Notes: a model not told the origin generated them from the sequence alone. DNA of 64,000 bases from Martinezella tropici (GCA_000799755.1 JUHI01000001.1:930001-994000), one strand, 5' to 3'. Positions 26,719-37,096 are shown, numbered from the stretch's first letter. Numbers and translations: made by a program.

Positions 26719-27104
26719 TTTAACGCTCCGAAGACGGCCTCGATGGCAGCTTTCATCTTTTCAATCGTGAAGGGCTTGGCGAGCACGTTGTTGGCGCCGA
26801 GCTGCGCCGCCTTCTGCACGAGCGCGCGGTCGCCCTGCGCCGTCAGGATGATGAAGGCAGCCTTCTTGGTCGCCGGGTTGGTGCGCACCGCCTGCAGGAG
26901 GCCGAGCCCATCCATCTTCGGCATGTTGAAGTCGGAGATGACGAGATGATGCGGCTGCTGCTGCATGATCTTCATCCCCTGCTCGCCGTCGCCGGCAGCC
27001 GTAATCTGCTTGAAGCCGAGCTGCGTCAGCGCATCGCTCAGCAACAGGCGGCTGGTGACCTGATCGTCGACGATCAGAACTTTGATTTTCTCCGCTAGAG
27101 ACAT
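26715..27104 (-). CDS. cheY2: CheY2, main chemotaxis response regulator
   Basis: A 129-residue single receiver domain. The acid pocket is D13/D14, the phosphoacceptor is D58 ([13 protein letters not shown]), and K109 lies in the [11 protein letters not shown] loop. In S. meliloti CheY2-P acts on the motor to slow rotation, while CheY1 is a phosphate sink. Position after cheB supports the CheY2 assignment. Confidence 0.93.
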   Translation of the reverse strand: MSLAEKIKVLIVDDQVTSRLLLSDALTQLGFKQITAAGDGEQGMKIMQQQPHHLVISDFNMPKMDGLGLLQAVRTNPATKKAAFIILTAQGDRALVQKAAQLGANNVLAKPFTIEKMKAAIEAVFGALK

Positions 27105-28147
27105 TATTCGCTCCCTTCCTTTCGGGCGGCTGTGGCTTTCAAAATTTCCTCGCCAATGGCGTTCAGCGGAAACTGCTGTTCGACTGCACCGAGCTCGTGG
27201 GCGACCCTCGGCATGCCGTAGACCACGCAGGTCTTCTCGTTCTGGCCGATGGTGCGCGCACCGGCGTGGCGCATCTTGAGGAGACCGGCGGCGCCGTCGC
27301 GGCCCATACCGGTCAGGATCACGCCGACGGCATTGCGGCCTGCCAGTTCGGCAACCGAATCAAAGAGCACGTCGACAGAGGGGCGATGGCCGTTTACCGG
27401 CCCGCCGTCCACCAGACGGCAATGGGGCGCCGAGGCGTTGGCGACCCTAAGGTGCCTTTCGCCGCCCGGCGCCAGATAGATCTTGCCGATTTCCAGCCGC
27501 GCACCATCCGTCGCCTCCTGGACAACAGGCGCGCAGAGGCGGTTCAGCCGCTCGGCGAAGCTGCGCGTAAAGGTCGGCGGCATGTGCTGCGTGATGACGG
27601 TCGGCGGGCAGTTGGCCGGAAATTTCTGCAGAACGTTGATCAGCGCCTCGACACCGCCGGTAGAGGAGCCGATCGCGACGATCTTGCGCCCCACGCGGAA
27701 GTCCGAGACAGCCGGCGGCGGCACACGCTGGGCGGCGGGCTTGACATATTGCCGCTGCGAGCGGGCTGCCGCCTTCACCTTGTCGGCCAGATCGCCGAAG
27801 GGATGCGGCTCGCCCGGCGAGGGCTTGCCGACGCAATCGAACGCACCGATCTCAAGGGCTGCGAGCGTCGCGTCAGCGCCGCGATGCGTCATCGTGGAAA
27901 CCATGATGACCGGCATGGGCCGGAGCGTCATGATCTTTTCGAGGAATTCGAGGCCGTTCATGTTCGGCATCTCGATATCAAGGGTTACGACATCAGGATT
28001 GAGCGCCTTGATCGCGGCGCGCGCCTCCATCGCATCGCCGGCCTGGCCGACGACATTGACCTCCGGATCGGCGCGCAAGACGGCCGTGATCAGGCCGCGC
28101 ATGGTCGGGGAGTCATCGACAACGAGAACGCGGGCAGCGGTGCTCAT
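27104..28147 (-). CDS. cheB: CheB, receptor methylesterase response regulator
   Basis: A 347-residue two-domain protein: receiver with phosphoacceptor D57 ([13 protein letters not shown]), then a methylesterase domain from about residue 150 with the catalytic Ser in GSSTGG (161-166), His188 in TQHMPP, and the Asp in [11 protein letters not shown]. It removes methyl groups from chemoreceptors. It overlaps cheR by 4 bp and touches cheY2 by 1 bp. Confidence 0.96.
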   Translation of the reverse strand: MSTAARVLVVDDSPTMRGLITAVLRADPEVNVVGQAGDAMEARAAIKALNPDVVTLDIEMPNMNGLEFLEKIMTLRPMPVIMVSTMTHRGADATLAALEIGAFDCVGKPSPGEPHPFGDLADKVKAAARSQRQYVKPAAQRVPPPAVSDFRVGRKIVAIGSSTGGVEALINVLQKFPANCPPTVITQHMPPTFTRSFAERLNRLCAPVVQEATDGARLEIGKIYLAPGGERHLRVANASAPHCRLVDGGPVNGHRPSVDVLFDSVAELAGRNAVGVILTGMGRDGAAGLLKMRHAGARTIGQNEKTCVVYGMPRVAHELGAVEQQFPLNAIGEEILKATAARKEGSE

Positions 28148-29052
28148 GGTTTTCTCCCCGCATTCTTGCCGAGATAGCGATAGGTGGTAATGCCGATATT
28201 GTCGAAGACGTGCTTCGCTTCCCCGGCCACCCGCTCGGAGTGACCGATATAGAGATGACCGTGATCGTGCAGCTGGCCGGCGAAACGGGTCCAGATCTTC
28301 GTCTGCGTCGGCTCATCGAAATAGATGACGACGTTACGGCAGAAGATGACGTCGAACATGCCCTTGAACGGCCATTGCCCGAGCAGGTTCAGCTCGTTGA
28401 AGGTGATCAGCCGCTTGACGCGATCGTCGATCTGGAATTTGCGGCGGCCCTGCAGGTTGACGTCCTGGAACCACTGCTTGCGCATGGCGGGCGAAATCGT
28501 TTCGAGCGCCGCCTCATCATAGGCGCCGGCGCGTGCCAGACCCAGGATCTTGGGATCGATGTCCGTCGCCAGGATCTTGAAATCGAAGTCCGCGACGTTC
28601 GGCATCAAGGCGAGCACGGTGAGCGCGATCGAATAGGGCTCCTGCCCGTCGGAACAGGCAGCCGACCAGATGCGCACCCGGCCACCGGCCTTGGCGCGCG
28701 CCAGGAGACCCGGCAGGACCTCGTCGCGCAGATGATCGAAATGATGGTTTTCGCGGAAGAAGCGCGTGAAATTCGTCGTCAGGTGCGACAGCATCTCCCG
28801 GCGCGCGGCACTTCCCGCCGGCGATGAAACCAGCTGGCAGTAATCGCGAAAGCCGGCAAGACCCAGCGCGCGGATATGCTTCGACAGCCTGGAATAGACG
28901 AGCGACGCCTTGCTCTCGTTGAGAGAAATGCCCGCATCCGCATAGATCATGGCGGCGATTTCCGAGAGATCGCGACGCGTCAGCGGATATTCGCCGCTCG
29001 CCAGCACCTCGTCCGGAGACGCCCTGAAATCCGTTGCTCCCATCACGCTCAT
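28144..29052 (-). CDS. cheR: CheR, receptor methyltransferase
   Basis: A 302-residue SAM-dependent methyltransferase that methylates chemoreceptor glutamates. The N-terminal helical domain has [20 protein letters not shown]. The catalytic domain has [40 protein letters not shown] and [18 protein letters not shown]. It overlaps cheW and cheB by 4 bp each. Confidence 0.96.
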   Translation of the reverse strand: MSVMGATDFRASPDEVLASGEYPLTRRDLSEIAAMIYADAGISLNESKASLVYSRLSKHIRALGLAGFRDYCQLVSSPAGSAARREMLSHLTTNFTRFFRENHHFDHLRDEVLPGLLARAKAGGRVRIWSAACSDGQEPYSIALTVLALMPNVADFDFKILATDIDPKILGLARAGAYDEAALETISPAMRKQWFQDVNLQGRRKFQIDDRVKRLITFNELNLLGQWPFKGMFDVIFCRNVVIYFDEPTQTKIWTRFAGQLHDHGHLYIGHSERVAGEAKHVFDNIGITTYRYLGKNAGRKP

Positions 29053-29519
29053 GCAGCCTCGCTTTCGCTTTCAGGGAACAGGGCTTCCAACTCTATCAGA
29101 CAGATCATGCGGCGATCGATCGCCACGATGCCGCGGGCAAACTGCCGTTCGTGGTCGGAAGAGACCTCCGGCGTCGGCTGAATGCTATCGTCGGTGATCG
29201 TCAGGATGTCCGAAACGGCATCCACGAGAAGGCCGACCACCTTATGCTTGACCTGCGCCACGATGATCACATGCCGCGCCGTCGGCTCCGCCCGCTTCAT
29301 GCCGAGCCGGGCCGAGAGGTCGATAATCGGCAGCACCGCGCCGCGCAGATTGATGACGCCGAGCATGTAGCCGGGCGCATGCGGCATGGCCGTTGCCGGA
29401 GTCCAGCCGCGAATTTCGCGGACCGACATGATATCGACGCAGAATTCCTGATCGCCGATGCGGAAGGCGATCAGCTCGCGATTGCCCTGGCTCAGGTTCT
29501 TGACGGCATAGGACATCAA
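29049..29519 (-). CDS. cheW: CheW, chemotaxis coupling protein
   Basis: A 156-residue SH3-like adaptor that joins receptors to CheA. Signature segments are [39 protein letters not shown] and [15 protein letters not shown]. It starts one base after cheA ends. Confidence 0.95.
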   Translation of the reverse strand: MMSYAVKNLSQGNRELIAFRIGDQEFCVDIMSVREIRGWTPATAMPHAPGYMLGVINLRGAVLPIIDLSARLGMKRAEPTARHVIIVAQVKHKVVGLLVDAVSDILTITDDSIQPTPEVSSDHERQFARGIVAIDRRMICLIELEALFPESESEAA

Positions 29520-29520
29520 C

Positions 29521-31800
29521 TCACCCCGCCGCCGCGTAAGACATCTCAGCCTTCAGCGACTGGCCGCGCGACGCGCCGACCACCGCATCGACATCGAGGA
29601 TGAGAGCGACGCGGCCATCGCCGAGGATGGTCGCAGCCGCGATGCCAGGCACGTGCGTATAATTGGCCTCGAGGCTCTTGATGACGACCTGGCGCTGACC
29701 CTGGATCGCATCGACCATGAGGGCGCGCTGGCCGCCGCCTTCCGATTCCACCAGCAGCGCGACGCCTTCGACCGGATTGGCCTGGGTGGCGCGGAAATTC
29801 AGGATGCGTCCGACATCGACCAGCGGGCAGAAGCTATTACGGATCGAGATCAGGCGATGGTTCGCACCGAAGGAGTGGATGGCCGCAGCTTCGGGCTGCA
29901 GCGTTTCGACGATTGCCGTCAATGGAACGACCAGCGTCTGGCCGGCAACCGTCACCACCATGCCGTCGAGAACGGCGAGGGTCAGCGGCAGGCTCATGGT
30001 GAAGACGGAGCCTTGCCCCGGCTTGGAGGTGATGTTGATGCGGCCGCCGAGCGCCTGGATGGAGCGTTTGACAACATCCATGCCGACGCCGCGGCCGGAA
30101 ATGTCGGAAATCTTGTCGGCGGTCGAGAAGCCCGGCAGGAAGATCAGATTGTCGATTTCCTCATCGGAAAGGTTGGCGTCGGCCGCGATCAGATCGTTGT
30201 CGATCGCTTTCTGGCGCACTCTCTCACGGTTGATGCCGGCGCCGTCGTCGGCCAGTTCGATCAGGATGCGGCCGGAGCGATGCTTTGCCGTCAGGCGAAC
30301 GGTGCCTTCCGGATTCTTGCCGAGCGTCGTGCGCTTCTCAGGGCTCTCGATACCGTGGTCGACGGCGTTGCGGATCATATGCGTCAGCGGCTCGGCGAGC
30401 TTGTCGATGACGGTCTTGTCGACTTCGGTGTTCTCACCCTCCGTGATCAGGCGGATCGACTTGCCTGTCATGTCGGCGATTTCGCGGACGATACGCGACA
30501 TGCGCTGGAAGACCGGCTTCACCGGCTGCGCGCGGATCGCCATGACGCTATCCTGGATCTCGCGAGTGAGCTGCTGCAGCTCTTCGAGACCCATATTGAT
30601 CGAAGATGCGCCGTTATTGTCGTTTTCGATCACGCTCTGGGAGAGCATCGCCTGGTTGATGACAAGCTCGCCGACGAGGTTGATCAGGCGATCGACGCGG
30701 TCGAGGTCGACACGAATGGTTTGCCCAGCCGCCGCAGCGGCTGCATTGTTTTGCGCGGCGGCGGCATTCGAGGCAGCTGCGGCAAGGGCAGCTTCCTTCT
30801 TCTCGACGCGCGCAGCGGCGGAAGCGAGCTGCGTAACGTTGCTGGCCGTCTCTGCGGCAGCGACTGCGGCGGCAACGTCGTTTTTCAGAGCCGGCGCTTC
30901 CTCGGCGGGTTCGACAGCCGGCGCGGCGGTGTCATCGTCGAGGATCGAAAGATCGAAGGGCACCGGCACCATCGGCAATTCTTCGCCACTCGAAGCAGCA
31001 TCACCGCCAGCCAGCCGGACTTCGAGATCGCAGTCCCATTCGGCGAATTCGAAGACGGTGCGAATGGCGTCTTCGCCCTTGTCCGTCTTGATCGCGATCG
31101 CCCATTTGAAATAGGCGCCTTCGGGATCGAGATCCGTGAGGCCCGGCAAGGCGTCCATGTCGCAGAAGATGTTCATTTCGCCGAGCCGCGCGAGATCGCG
31201 CAGCAGCAGCGTCGCGTCGTTGCCCTTGGCGTAGAGATCGGAGCGCGGCTTGAAGTTGACTTCATATTCCGGCACGCCGTCGTTCGCCGGCTCGTCGCTG
31301 CCGAAATCGTCGTCGAAGCTGAAGGGGATCGGCTGAAAACCGCTATCATCTGTCGGCACGGGCATTGCGGGCTTGGGAGCGGCCTCGACGACCACGGAAA
31401 CGGAGGGCGCGGGGACACCGCCAGTTGCCAGAGCTTCCAGTTCCTTGACCAGGCCGCGACTGCGGGCCTGATCGACGCTGCCGCCATCGCGGGCGGCATT
31501 GGTGAGATCCGCCAGAACGTCCGCCGCCTTGAGCATGACCTTCAGGACATCTTGGGTCGGCTCCAGCTTGTTGGATCGAACGCAATCGAGCGTGGTCTCG
31601 AAGACGTGGGCGAATGCGACCAGGTCGTCCAGACCGAAGGCACCTGCCCCACCCTTGATGGAATGAACGGCGCGGAATACGGCATTGACGGTTTCCGGAT
31701 CGCGGTCGCCGTCATTCATTTTCAGGAGACCGGATTCCAGTTCGGCGAGCTGCTCTTCGCACTCCTGGAAGAAAATCTCTTTGATTTCGTTCATATCCAT
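29521..31800 (-). CDS. cheA: CheA, chemotaxis histidine kinase
   Basis: A 759-residue kinase. The P1 Hpt domain carries His46 in [14 protein letters not shown] long P2 region (about 130-330) is followed by an Ala-rich linker (315-365), a P3 dimerisation domain, a P4 HATPase with [18 protein letters not shown] and [19 protein letters not shown], and a C-terminal P5 CheW-like domain. It phosphorylates CheY1, CheY2 and CheB. The Ala-rich linker ([19 protein letters not shown]) is unusually long. Confidence 0.97.
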   Translation of the reverse strand: MDMNEIKEIFFQECEEQLAELESGLLKMNDGDRDPETVNAVFRAVHSIKGGAGAFGLDDLVAFAHVFETTLDCVRSNKLEPTQDVLKVMLKAADVLADLTNAARDGGSVDQARSRGLVKELEALATGGVPAPSVSVVVEAAPKPAMPVPTDDSGFQPIPFSFDDDFGSDEPANDGVPEYEVNFKPRSDLYAKGNDATLLLRDLARLGEMNIFCDMDALPGLTDLDPEGAYFKWAIAIKTDKGEDAIRTVFEFAEWDCDLEVRLAGGDAASSGEELPMVPVPFDLSILDDDTAAPAVEPAEEAPALKNDVAAAVAAAETASNVTQLASAAARVEKKEAALAAAASNAAAAQNNAAAAAAGQTIRVDLDRVDRLINLVGELVINQAMLSQSVIENDNNGASSINMGLEELQQLTREIQDSVMAIRAQPVKPVFQRMSRIVREIADMTGKSIRLITEGENTEVDKTVIDKLAEPLTHMIRNAVDHGIESPEKRTTLGKNPEGTVRLTAKHRSGRILIELADDGAGINRERVRQKAIDNDLIAADANLSDEEIDNLIFLPGFSTADKISDISGRGVGMDVVKRSIQALGGRINITSKPGQGSVFTMSLPLTLAVLDGMVVTVAGQTLVVPLTAIVETLQPEAAAIHSFGANHRLISIRNSFCPLVDVGRILNFRATQANPVEGVALLVESEGGGQRALMVDAIQGQRQVVIKSLEANYTHVPGIAAATILGDGRVALILDVDAVVGASRGQSLKAEMSYAAAG

Positions 31801-31816
31801 AAGGGGCGGGTCCTGT

Positions 31817-32182
31817 TTAGGCGGTTACGCGCTCGATGGCATCGATCAGCTTGGCGGGATCGAAAGGCTTGACGATCCAGCCGGTCGCACCCGCCTGACG
31901 GGCACGGTTCTTCTTTTCCGCATCGCTTTCCGTCGTCAGGACGAGGATCGGAACTGCGCGATATCTGTCGTTGCGGCGAACGCCTTCGATAAAGCCGAAA
32001 CCGTCAAGACGCGGCATGTTGATATCCGTGACGATGACGTCGGGATTGGCTTCTTCCAGGATTTCAAGGCCCTCGACACCGTCTTCGGCCTGAATGGTCT
32101 CGAAACCCGCATTGTTGAGGGTGACGAGAAGCATGTTTCGAATGGTCCGTGAATCATCCACGGTCAGCACTTTTTTCTTCAT
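31817..32182 (-). CDS. cheY1: CheY1, auxiliary chemotaxis response regulator
   Basis: A 121-residue receiver with D9/D10, phosphoacceptor D53 (IVTDINMPRLDG) and Lys in WIVKPFDPAKL. It lies next to cheS and cheA. In S. meliloti CheY1 drains phosphate from CheA, with CheS helping. It overlaps the cheS stop by 4 bp. Confidence 0.93.
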   Translation of the reverse strand: MKKKVLTVDDSRTIRNMLLVTLNNAGFETIQAEDGVEGLEILEEANPDVIVTDINMPRLDGFGFIEGVRRNDRYRAVPILVLTTESDAEKKNRARQAGATGWIVKPFDPAKLIDAIERVTA

Positions 32183-32475
32183 TTCCGGATCTCCTTGGCA
32201 AGCAGATGGGAGACATCCACCCCGATCACCTGCATCGTTTTTTGAAATGCATCCGACACCTTGGAGAAGGTGAAGGAGAGCTTGTCCTCATCCCAGGTCT
32301 TGGCGGCAGCCATGATGACCTGCACGCACAAGGTCCCGATCCTTTCGACGCCGGACGCATCGATCGCGACATTGCTGCCGCGCAATCCCATCAGCGTGCC
32401 GCGAAGGGCAGAGGCCTCGTTGAGGTCCAGCACCGCGGCCAGACTGATTGTCTTTTCGCCTTTCCTGCTCGGCAT
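32179..32475 (-). CDS. cheS: CheS, STAS-like CheA-binding protein
   Basis: A 98-residue STAS/MlaB-like protein starting at MPSRKGEKTISLAAVLDLNE (start chosen to match CheS length; the frame stays open upstream). The pattern LRGSNVAIDASGVERIGTLC is typical of the fold. In S. meliloti CheS binds CheA and speeds loss of phosphate through CheY1, replacing CheZ. It is the second gene of the operon. Confidence 0.88.
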   Translation of the reverse strand: MPSRKGEKTISLAAVLDLNEASALRGTLMGLRGSNVAIDASGVERIGTLCVQVIMAAAKTWDEDKLSFTFSKVSDAFQKTMQVIGVDVSHLLAKEIRK

Positions 32476-32537
32476 CGCGTCATTCCTCGTTGTCTGAAAT
32501 CGGACCGACCGGCCCGCATGTGCATGAAACTGAAAGA

Positions 32538-34184
32538 TCAAAAGGCATTACGCTCGCCTCCCGTTGCGGTCCTGCGAAGCGGGAAGCCGAAATCGGCCAT
32601 GTCTTGTTCATCTCGCGCGAGACCGAGTTCGTCGCGAGCGGAAAGCTGCCGTTGCTGGGCGGCCTTGACCGGCGCGGCGGGCGCTGCATGACGCCGCTCG
32701 CGCTCGATGCGGAACTCGCGAATGGTCCGGCCGAGCTCGACGACGACGCTATGCAGATGATCGGCACCTGCTTCGGTGCGGGTTGCCTGACTTTCGCTTG
32801 CGGCCGCACGCTCGCTATAGCCGCCGATATCAGCCGTCAGCGTCTTCAGGCCGGCGACCTGTTCGTCACTGGCGGCGGCGATCCCTGAAATGGCGTCGTT
32901 GATATCGGTTACCTGGCGCACGATGCTGCCGATCGCATCCTGGGTGCGGCCGACCATCTGGACGCCGGCATCCACCTGCGCCTTGGTCCCCGTCACCAGA
33001 ACCTTGATCTCGCGCGCCGCATCAGCGGAACGCTGCGCGAGCGCGCGAACTTCCTGCGCGACGACGGCAAAGCCGCGACCGCTGTCGCCGGCCCGGGCCG
33101 CCTCGATGCCGGCGTTGAGGGCGAGAAGATTGGTCTGGAAGGCGATCTCGTCGATGACGCCGATAATCTGGCCGATCTTTTCGGCCGAGGTCTCGATATC
33201 CGCCATGGCCGATATCGCCTGGCCGACGATCCGGCCGCTATCTTCCGCCGCAGCCCGGGTCGATGCCGTCACGCGCTCGGCCGAGCGGGTATTGGCGGCG
33301 TTGCCGCGCACCTGGTCGGCAAGCTCGGCCAATTGCCTCGCGGAGTTCGCAAGTCCTTGCGACTGCTCGGCCGACTTTTCCGCCAGAGATTTCGAGGCGC
33401 GGGAAATGGCGTCGCTCGTCGCCTCGGCCGCCTGCACGCCGCCGGACAGGGCCGAAAACTGCTGCTGGATATCCGAGAGCGCCACATTCAAGGCTTCCGC
33501 GACTTCGACATAGGCATCGGGACAATCGGCCGGCAACCGGGTCGTCAGATCGCGATCCGCCAGACCGTTGGCAAGTTCGGCGATGAAGGCAGCCGCCTCA
33601 GCGCGGTCGGCGGTCCGTTGCTCGGTCAGTGCGCGCTGATGGCCGACACGCAATTCGTTGAAACGCAGCGATACGGCAATCTCGACATCGACCATGACGA
33701 GGCGCACGACCGCAGTCACAAGTTCGCCGAGTTCGCGGGCGCGACGCTTGGCTCCCGGCAGGATGGCGCGGCCACCCATCTCGCCGAGAAGGCCGGAAAG
33801 AAGATGCTCCAGCATGACGCCATGGCCCGCAACATGCCAGCGCGGGTCGAGGCCCATCTTGCTTTCGCTGTCGGACAGGACCTTGACTCGCTCGGCATAG
33901 AGGCTGTCGAAGCGCGCATCCGTCAGCACGTCCCAGTGCGAGGATTGCAGATCCTGAAGCCGTTCGAGCTGGCTTTCACTGGTGAAATTGCGGGAAGCAT
34001 CGGGGAAAGTCTGGAAGCGGTGGAAAAGATCGCGAAGGCCGGCCTTGAGATGGGCTTCGAGCATCGGCCGGCTGCGGCGCAGCGTGTCGCATTGCCCGGC
34101 GTCGAGACCAGCAAAACGCAAGCGGTCGCGAAGGCTGCCAGCCTGCGCCCTGCCTGCCTGATCTGACGGCGTATCCTGCGCCAA
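32538..34184 (-). CDS. icpA: IcpA-type soluble globin-coupled chemoreceptor
   Basis: A cytoplasmic receptor with no TM segments, first gene of the che operon. A protoglobin-like domain covers about residues 15-175 (SLRDRLRFAGLDAGQCDTLR to VDVEIAVSLRFNELR), followed by a HAMP-like linker and a methyl-accepting signalling domain with the hairpin tip IDEIAFQTNLLALNAGIEAA. By eye, the position of the proximal haem histidine holds Glu (VLSDSESKMGLDPRW), so haem binding is doubtful. The TTG at 34184 follows CAGGGA and gives 548 residues. TTG 34325 and ATG 34322 or 34211 are other possible starts. Confidence 0.87.
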   Translation of the reverse strand: MAQDTPSDQAGRAQAGSLRDRLRFAGLDAGQCDTLRRSRPMLEAHLKAGLRDLFHRFQTFPDASRNFTSESQLERLQDLQSSHWDVLTDARFDSLYAERVKVLSDSESKMGLDPRWHVAGHGVMLEHLLSGLLGEMGGRAILPGAKRRARELGELVTAVVRLVMVDVEIAVSLRFNELRVGHQRALTEQRTADRAEAAAFIAELANGLADRDLTTRLPADCPDAYVEVAEALNVALSDIQQQFSALSGGVQAAEATSDAISRASKSLAEKSAEQSQGLANSARQLAELADQVRGNAANTRSAERVTASTRAAAEDSGRIVGQAISAMADIETSAEKIGQIIGVIDEIAFQTNLLALNAGIEAARAGDSGRGFAVVAQEVRALAQRSADAAREIKVLVTGTKAQVDAGVQMVGRTQDAIGSIVRQVTDINDAISGIAAASDEQVAGLKTLTADIGGYSERAAASESQATRTEAGADHLHSVVVELGRTIREFRIERERRHAAPAAPVKAAQQRQLSARDELGLARDEQDMADFGFPLRRTATGGERNAF

Positions 34185-34633
34185 AATCGTCCCTGCCGAA
34201 CTGCCGCGCATCCAAGCGCCGGCGAAGCCGCTGATGATCCGCGCCAGGCGCAATGAGGAGGCGAGGAAGGGCAGCCGTCGCCATCGATCAGCTGATCGAG
34301 GCACCGAAGCTCGCTCGTTCATCAAAGTCTGTTGCGGACCTGTTTGATGAAATGGATACCGGATCGAACCCGGTACGACGGGGCGGCTTCATGCCTGCTG
34401 AGAACGAGTCACAATTTTCCCATTCCGACGTTCAGGCTCAATATTTATGGTTAATTCCTTGCCTGAAGGTTAATAGCCAAGCATAGCACCGCTCGATCTA
34501 CTTTATTCTAAATTAGAAATTACTTTCCAGCATAGTGAAACGCCCGCCAAGCGCTCAGGCCGCAAGTCACGAGCAAGCTTCATGCCTTACTACCCAGGGC
34601 ATAGACAGGTTCGATGTCGCTACGGAGAGAGCA
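34185..34633. promoter_or_regulatory. che operon upstream region
   Basis: About 450 bp between the preferred icpA start and the small ORF at 34634, with AT-rich stretches at 34410-34540. It should contain the che operon promoter. No defined boxes could be assigned. If icpA starts at 34325 the left third is coding. Confidence 0.35.
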
Positions 34634-34747
34634 ATGATTGTTCTTGGTTTGACCGCCTCGCTGATGGCCAGCCTGACGCTTGTGGCGTTCATGCTTCTGT
34701 GCCGCATCGAAGAGACGCGCGGCAAGACCGCTTCCCGCGTTCTCTAG
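34634..34747 (+). CDS. Small single-pass membrane protein, 37 residues
   Basis: ATG preceded by GGAGAGA at 6-7 nt. Residues 2-24 form a strongly hydrophobic segment (IVLGLTASLMASLTLVAFML), followed by a short charged tail (CRIEETRGKTASRVL). The frame is open upstream, but the Shine-Dalgarno and the composition favour this start. Function unknown; it lies between the che operon and a glycosyltransferase gene. Confidence 0.5.
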   Translation: MIVLGLTASLMASLTLVAFMLLCRIEETRGKTASRVL

Positions 34748-34912
34748 GCGGGCCGTACGGATACCTCACAATCCCGGATCGCCCGGATCGGATGCATGGC
34801 GCTTCGCCGCCATGAAGCAATCCCTGCTGTCTTTCGAGATAGCCGGGAGCTAGCTTTGGCCTCAATAGTTCCGTATTAAGCCTCACGATCAGGCACCGAG
34901 ACCCATCCTTTA

Positions 34913-36439
34913 ATGCTCGACACGACCCATTCCCGAACACACGGCCAGAAACTTTCGCTGGGGCTCGCCCTTGCGATCATCTTCGGAGTGACGCTCTGGC
35001 GCGTGCTCATGCTGCTCCTCAACAGGACGGATCTCTTCGTCGACGAGGCGCAATACTGGTTCTGGGGCCAGAATCTGGATTTTGGCTATTATTCCAAGCC
35101 GCCCATGATTGCCTGGGTCATCCGCTTCTTCAACGTGATCTCGGGATCGGATTCGACCTTCTGGGTGCGCTTGTCGGCGCCGCTCTTCCACCTCGCCACC
35201 GCGCTGATGCTGATGTGCACCACGCGGCGGCTGATCGACGACGAGACCGGACGCGAGATCGCGCCCTGGGTCGGCGTCATCTTCATCACACTGCCCGCCG
35301 CCTCGCTCTCGGCAGTGCTCGTATCGACCGACACGATCCAGATCCTGTTCGTGACGATCGCCGTCTGGGCCTTTATCGGCCTCAACAAGCGCTCTTCGGT
35401 GCTGGAAGCCATCATCCTCGGCGCCAGCCTCGGCATCGCCTTCCTGACGAAATATTCCGTGCTCTTCCTGCTCCCCGGCGTCGGCATTGCCATGCTGACG
35501 ATGCGGTCGGCGCGCATCGCCTGGCGGGACGTCGCGATTGCCGCGATCGTCGGCGCCATCGTCGTTTCCCCCAATCTCTGGTGGAACCTCACCCATGATG
35601 CGGCGACGATCAAGCACACCGAAAGCATTGCCCAATGGAGCAAGGGCGGCAACGGCAACAGCCTGCCGAAGCATGTGCTCAACGGGCTCAGCTTCTTCGG
35701 CGCGCAATTCGGGGTCGTCGGCCCGGTCGTCTTCTATGCGATGTTATGGGCAACGTGGCGGGTCATCCGCGGGCAGAGCGACGACAGGGAAAAGCTGCTG
35801 TTCTGGCTGTCCGTGCCGGTCATAGCCCTGATCACGCTGCAAGCCCTTCTCGCCAAGGCCTATGCCAACTGGGCCGTCTCCGCCTATGCCGCCGGCACCA
35901 TTCTCGCCGTGCTGGTGCTCTATCGCCTGACGAAGAAGGGGCTGAGCACGTCGCTGATCATCGGCGCGGTCGTCGCCATCGTCATCCCCGTCCTGACGGT
36001 CTTCGCCTATGACATCAAGCTGCCGAACGGCGATCTTGTCATGAAGCGCTATGTCGGCCGCAGCGTCATCAGCAACGAAATCGCCAATATCGCCACGGAA
36101 GCGAAGATGACCGATATCGTCGCGCAGGACCGCGATGTCCTCGCCGATCTCTACTATACGCTGAAGGGCCAGCCGTTCCGCATCTATGCCCGCCATTTCG
36201 GCGGCTTTCCCCATAACTATTACGAGCAGGATTTCTCCCTGCCGGCCAGCGTGACCGGTCCGGTCCTGTTCGTCGACAACGATCCGATCGATTGCCCGGG
36301 GGGCCAGGCCGAGCTCCTGAAGAGCTGGTCGCCGCCCTATGGCGAAATGAAGGGCAAGACGCTTTATGCCTATCGCGTCCCGGCATCCTGCCTCGCGCCC
36401 AAGCCATCCGCCGCCGAAACGGGAGATACGGAAAATTAA
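34913..36439 (+). CDS. GT39/ArnT-like polytopic glycosyltransferase
   Basis: A 508-residue inner-membrane protein with about ten hydrophobic segments. The first loop carries DLFVDEAQYWFWGQNLDFGY and SKPPMIAWVIRFF, which match the acidic DEA and KPP motifs of lipid-linked-sugar transferases (PMT/ArnT type). These use polyprenyl-phosphate sugars to modify lipid A, polysaccharide or proteins in the periplasm. The C-terminal soluble part (from about residue 350) is periplasmic. The substrate is unknown. No clear ribosome site is seen before the ATG. Confidence 0.8.
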   Translation: MLDTTHSRTHGQKLSLGLALAIIFGVTLWRVLMLLLNRTDLFVDEAQYWFWGQNLDFGYYSKPPMIAWVIRFFNVISGSDSTFWVRLSAPLFHLATALMLMCTTRRLIDDETGREIAPWVGVIFITLPAASLSAVLVSTDTIQILFVTIAVWAFIGLNKRSSVLEAIILGASLGIAFLTKYSVLFLLPGVGIAMLTMRSARIAWRDVAIAAIVGAIVVSPNLWWNLTHDAATIKHTESIAQWSKGGNGNSLPKHVLNGLSFFGAQFGVVGPVVFYAMLWATWRVIRGQSDDREKLLFWLSVPVIALITLQALLAKAYANWAVSAYAAGTILAVLVLYRLTKKGLSTSLIIGAVVAIVIPVLTVFAYDIKLPNGDLVMKRYVGRSVISNEIANIATEAKMTDIVAQDRDVLADLYYTLKGQPFRIYARHFGGFPHNYYEQDFSLPASVTGPVLFVDNDPIDCPGGQAELLKSWSPPYGEMKGKTLYAYRVPASCLAPKPSAAETGDTEN

Positions 36440-36494
36440 GAAATCGCGCCCGGACGGTTGACCGGCTCGCACAACTGCATCATGACAGGCCGCA

Positions 36495-36595
36495 CTACAG
36501 CGCCGCGCGTCACATGTGACGCGCAAAGGTCGCTGTAGCACTTTCAATCTGCTGCATAATTCCTTAAATCGACCCAGATTTAAGGAATTATGCAG
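36495..36595. repeat. RIME-like mosaic palindromic element
   Basis: Two adjacent palindromes. The first is CTACAGCG (36495-36502) / CGCTGTAG (36531-36538), enclosing a perfect 20-bp palindrome at 36505-36524. The second is a 19-bp inverted repeat (36552-36570 / 36577-36595) with a 6-nt loop. The two-palindrome layout of about 100 bp in an intergenic gap fits the Rhizobium intergenic mosaic elements. It may also end the upstream glycosyltransferase transcript. Confidence 0.75.
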
Positions 36596-36676
36596 TGGGA
36601 AGACGCGAGGCGTCCTGATATCATGACCGAACCGCCGGCGTTCGCGCCGGCAGACGAATAAAGGCATTTTGGACCG

Positions 36677-37096
36677 TTGAGCCCGCTCGAATTCGGCGCC
36701 GCCGACAGCGAAGATAGCGATCACAGGAAGCACCGCGCCGGAGCGCGCGTGATTGCCTCGCTGTTCGTCGCGTTCTTCGCCTATATCGGCTTGGCGCTTG
36801 GCGGCGGTATCAACCTTGCCGCGCGTGCCGATGCGGATGCCCTCTCTTCGGGCAAGGACACCCAGCCGCTCTACCTTTCGCTGCGCGATCCGGTGCGCGG
36901 CATCGTCGTGGCCGACCGGCTGGTGACGCCGAAGGCGACATGGCACGACATCGGGCCTGCAACGCTTGCAGCCCTTCCCTCGCTCGGATATCCGGCAAGC
37001 TCCTGGCAATCGAACTGTCCGGACGATGCTGCCCGGTTCGAATCCCTGACCTTCCGCGCCTATCGCGCGCGGGGCCCTCCGAGCGACTTCGCTTAA
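36677..37096 (+). CDS. Hypothetical single-TM exported protein
   Basis: A 139-residue open frame starting at TTG (no Met inside, weak ribosome site). A charged N-terminus with His and Arg precedes a TM segment at about residues 25-45 (VIASLFVAFFAYIGLALGGG), then a putative periplasmic domain with two Cys-free strands and one late Cys (SNCPDDAARFES). Family not recognised. The codon pattern is consistent with a real gene, but start and reality are uncertain. Confidence 0.5.
   Translation: MSPLEFGAADSEDSDHRKHRAGARVIASLFVAFFAYIGLALGGGINLAARADADALSSGKDTQPLYLSLRDPVRGIVVADRLVTPKATWHDIGPATLAALPSLGYPASSWQSNCPDDAARFESLTFRAYRARGPPSDFA

Noticed and set aside
29653-31872. 739-codon plus-strand frame opposite cheA
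   Set aside because: It mirrors cheA exactly in extent, and cheA has all kinase motifs.
35744-37009. 421-codon minus-strand frame across the glycosyltransferase and the next gap
   Set aside because: It runs through the palindromic repeat and is antisense to a well supported membrane protein.
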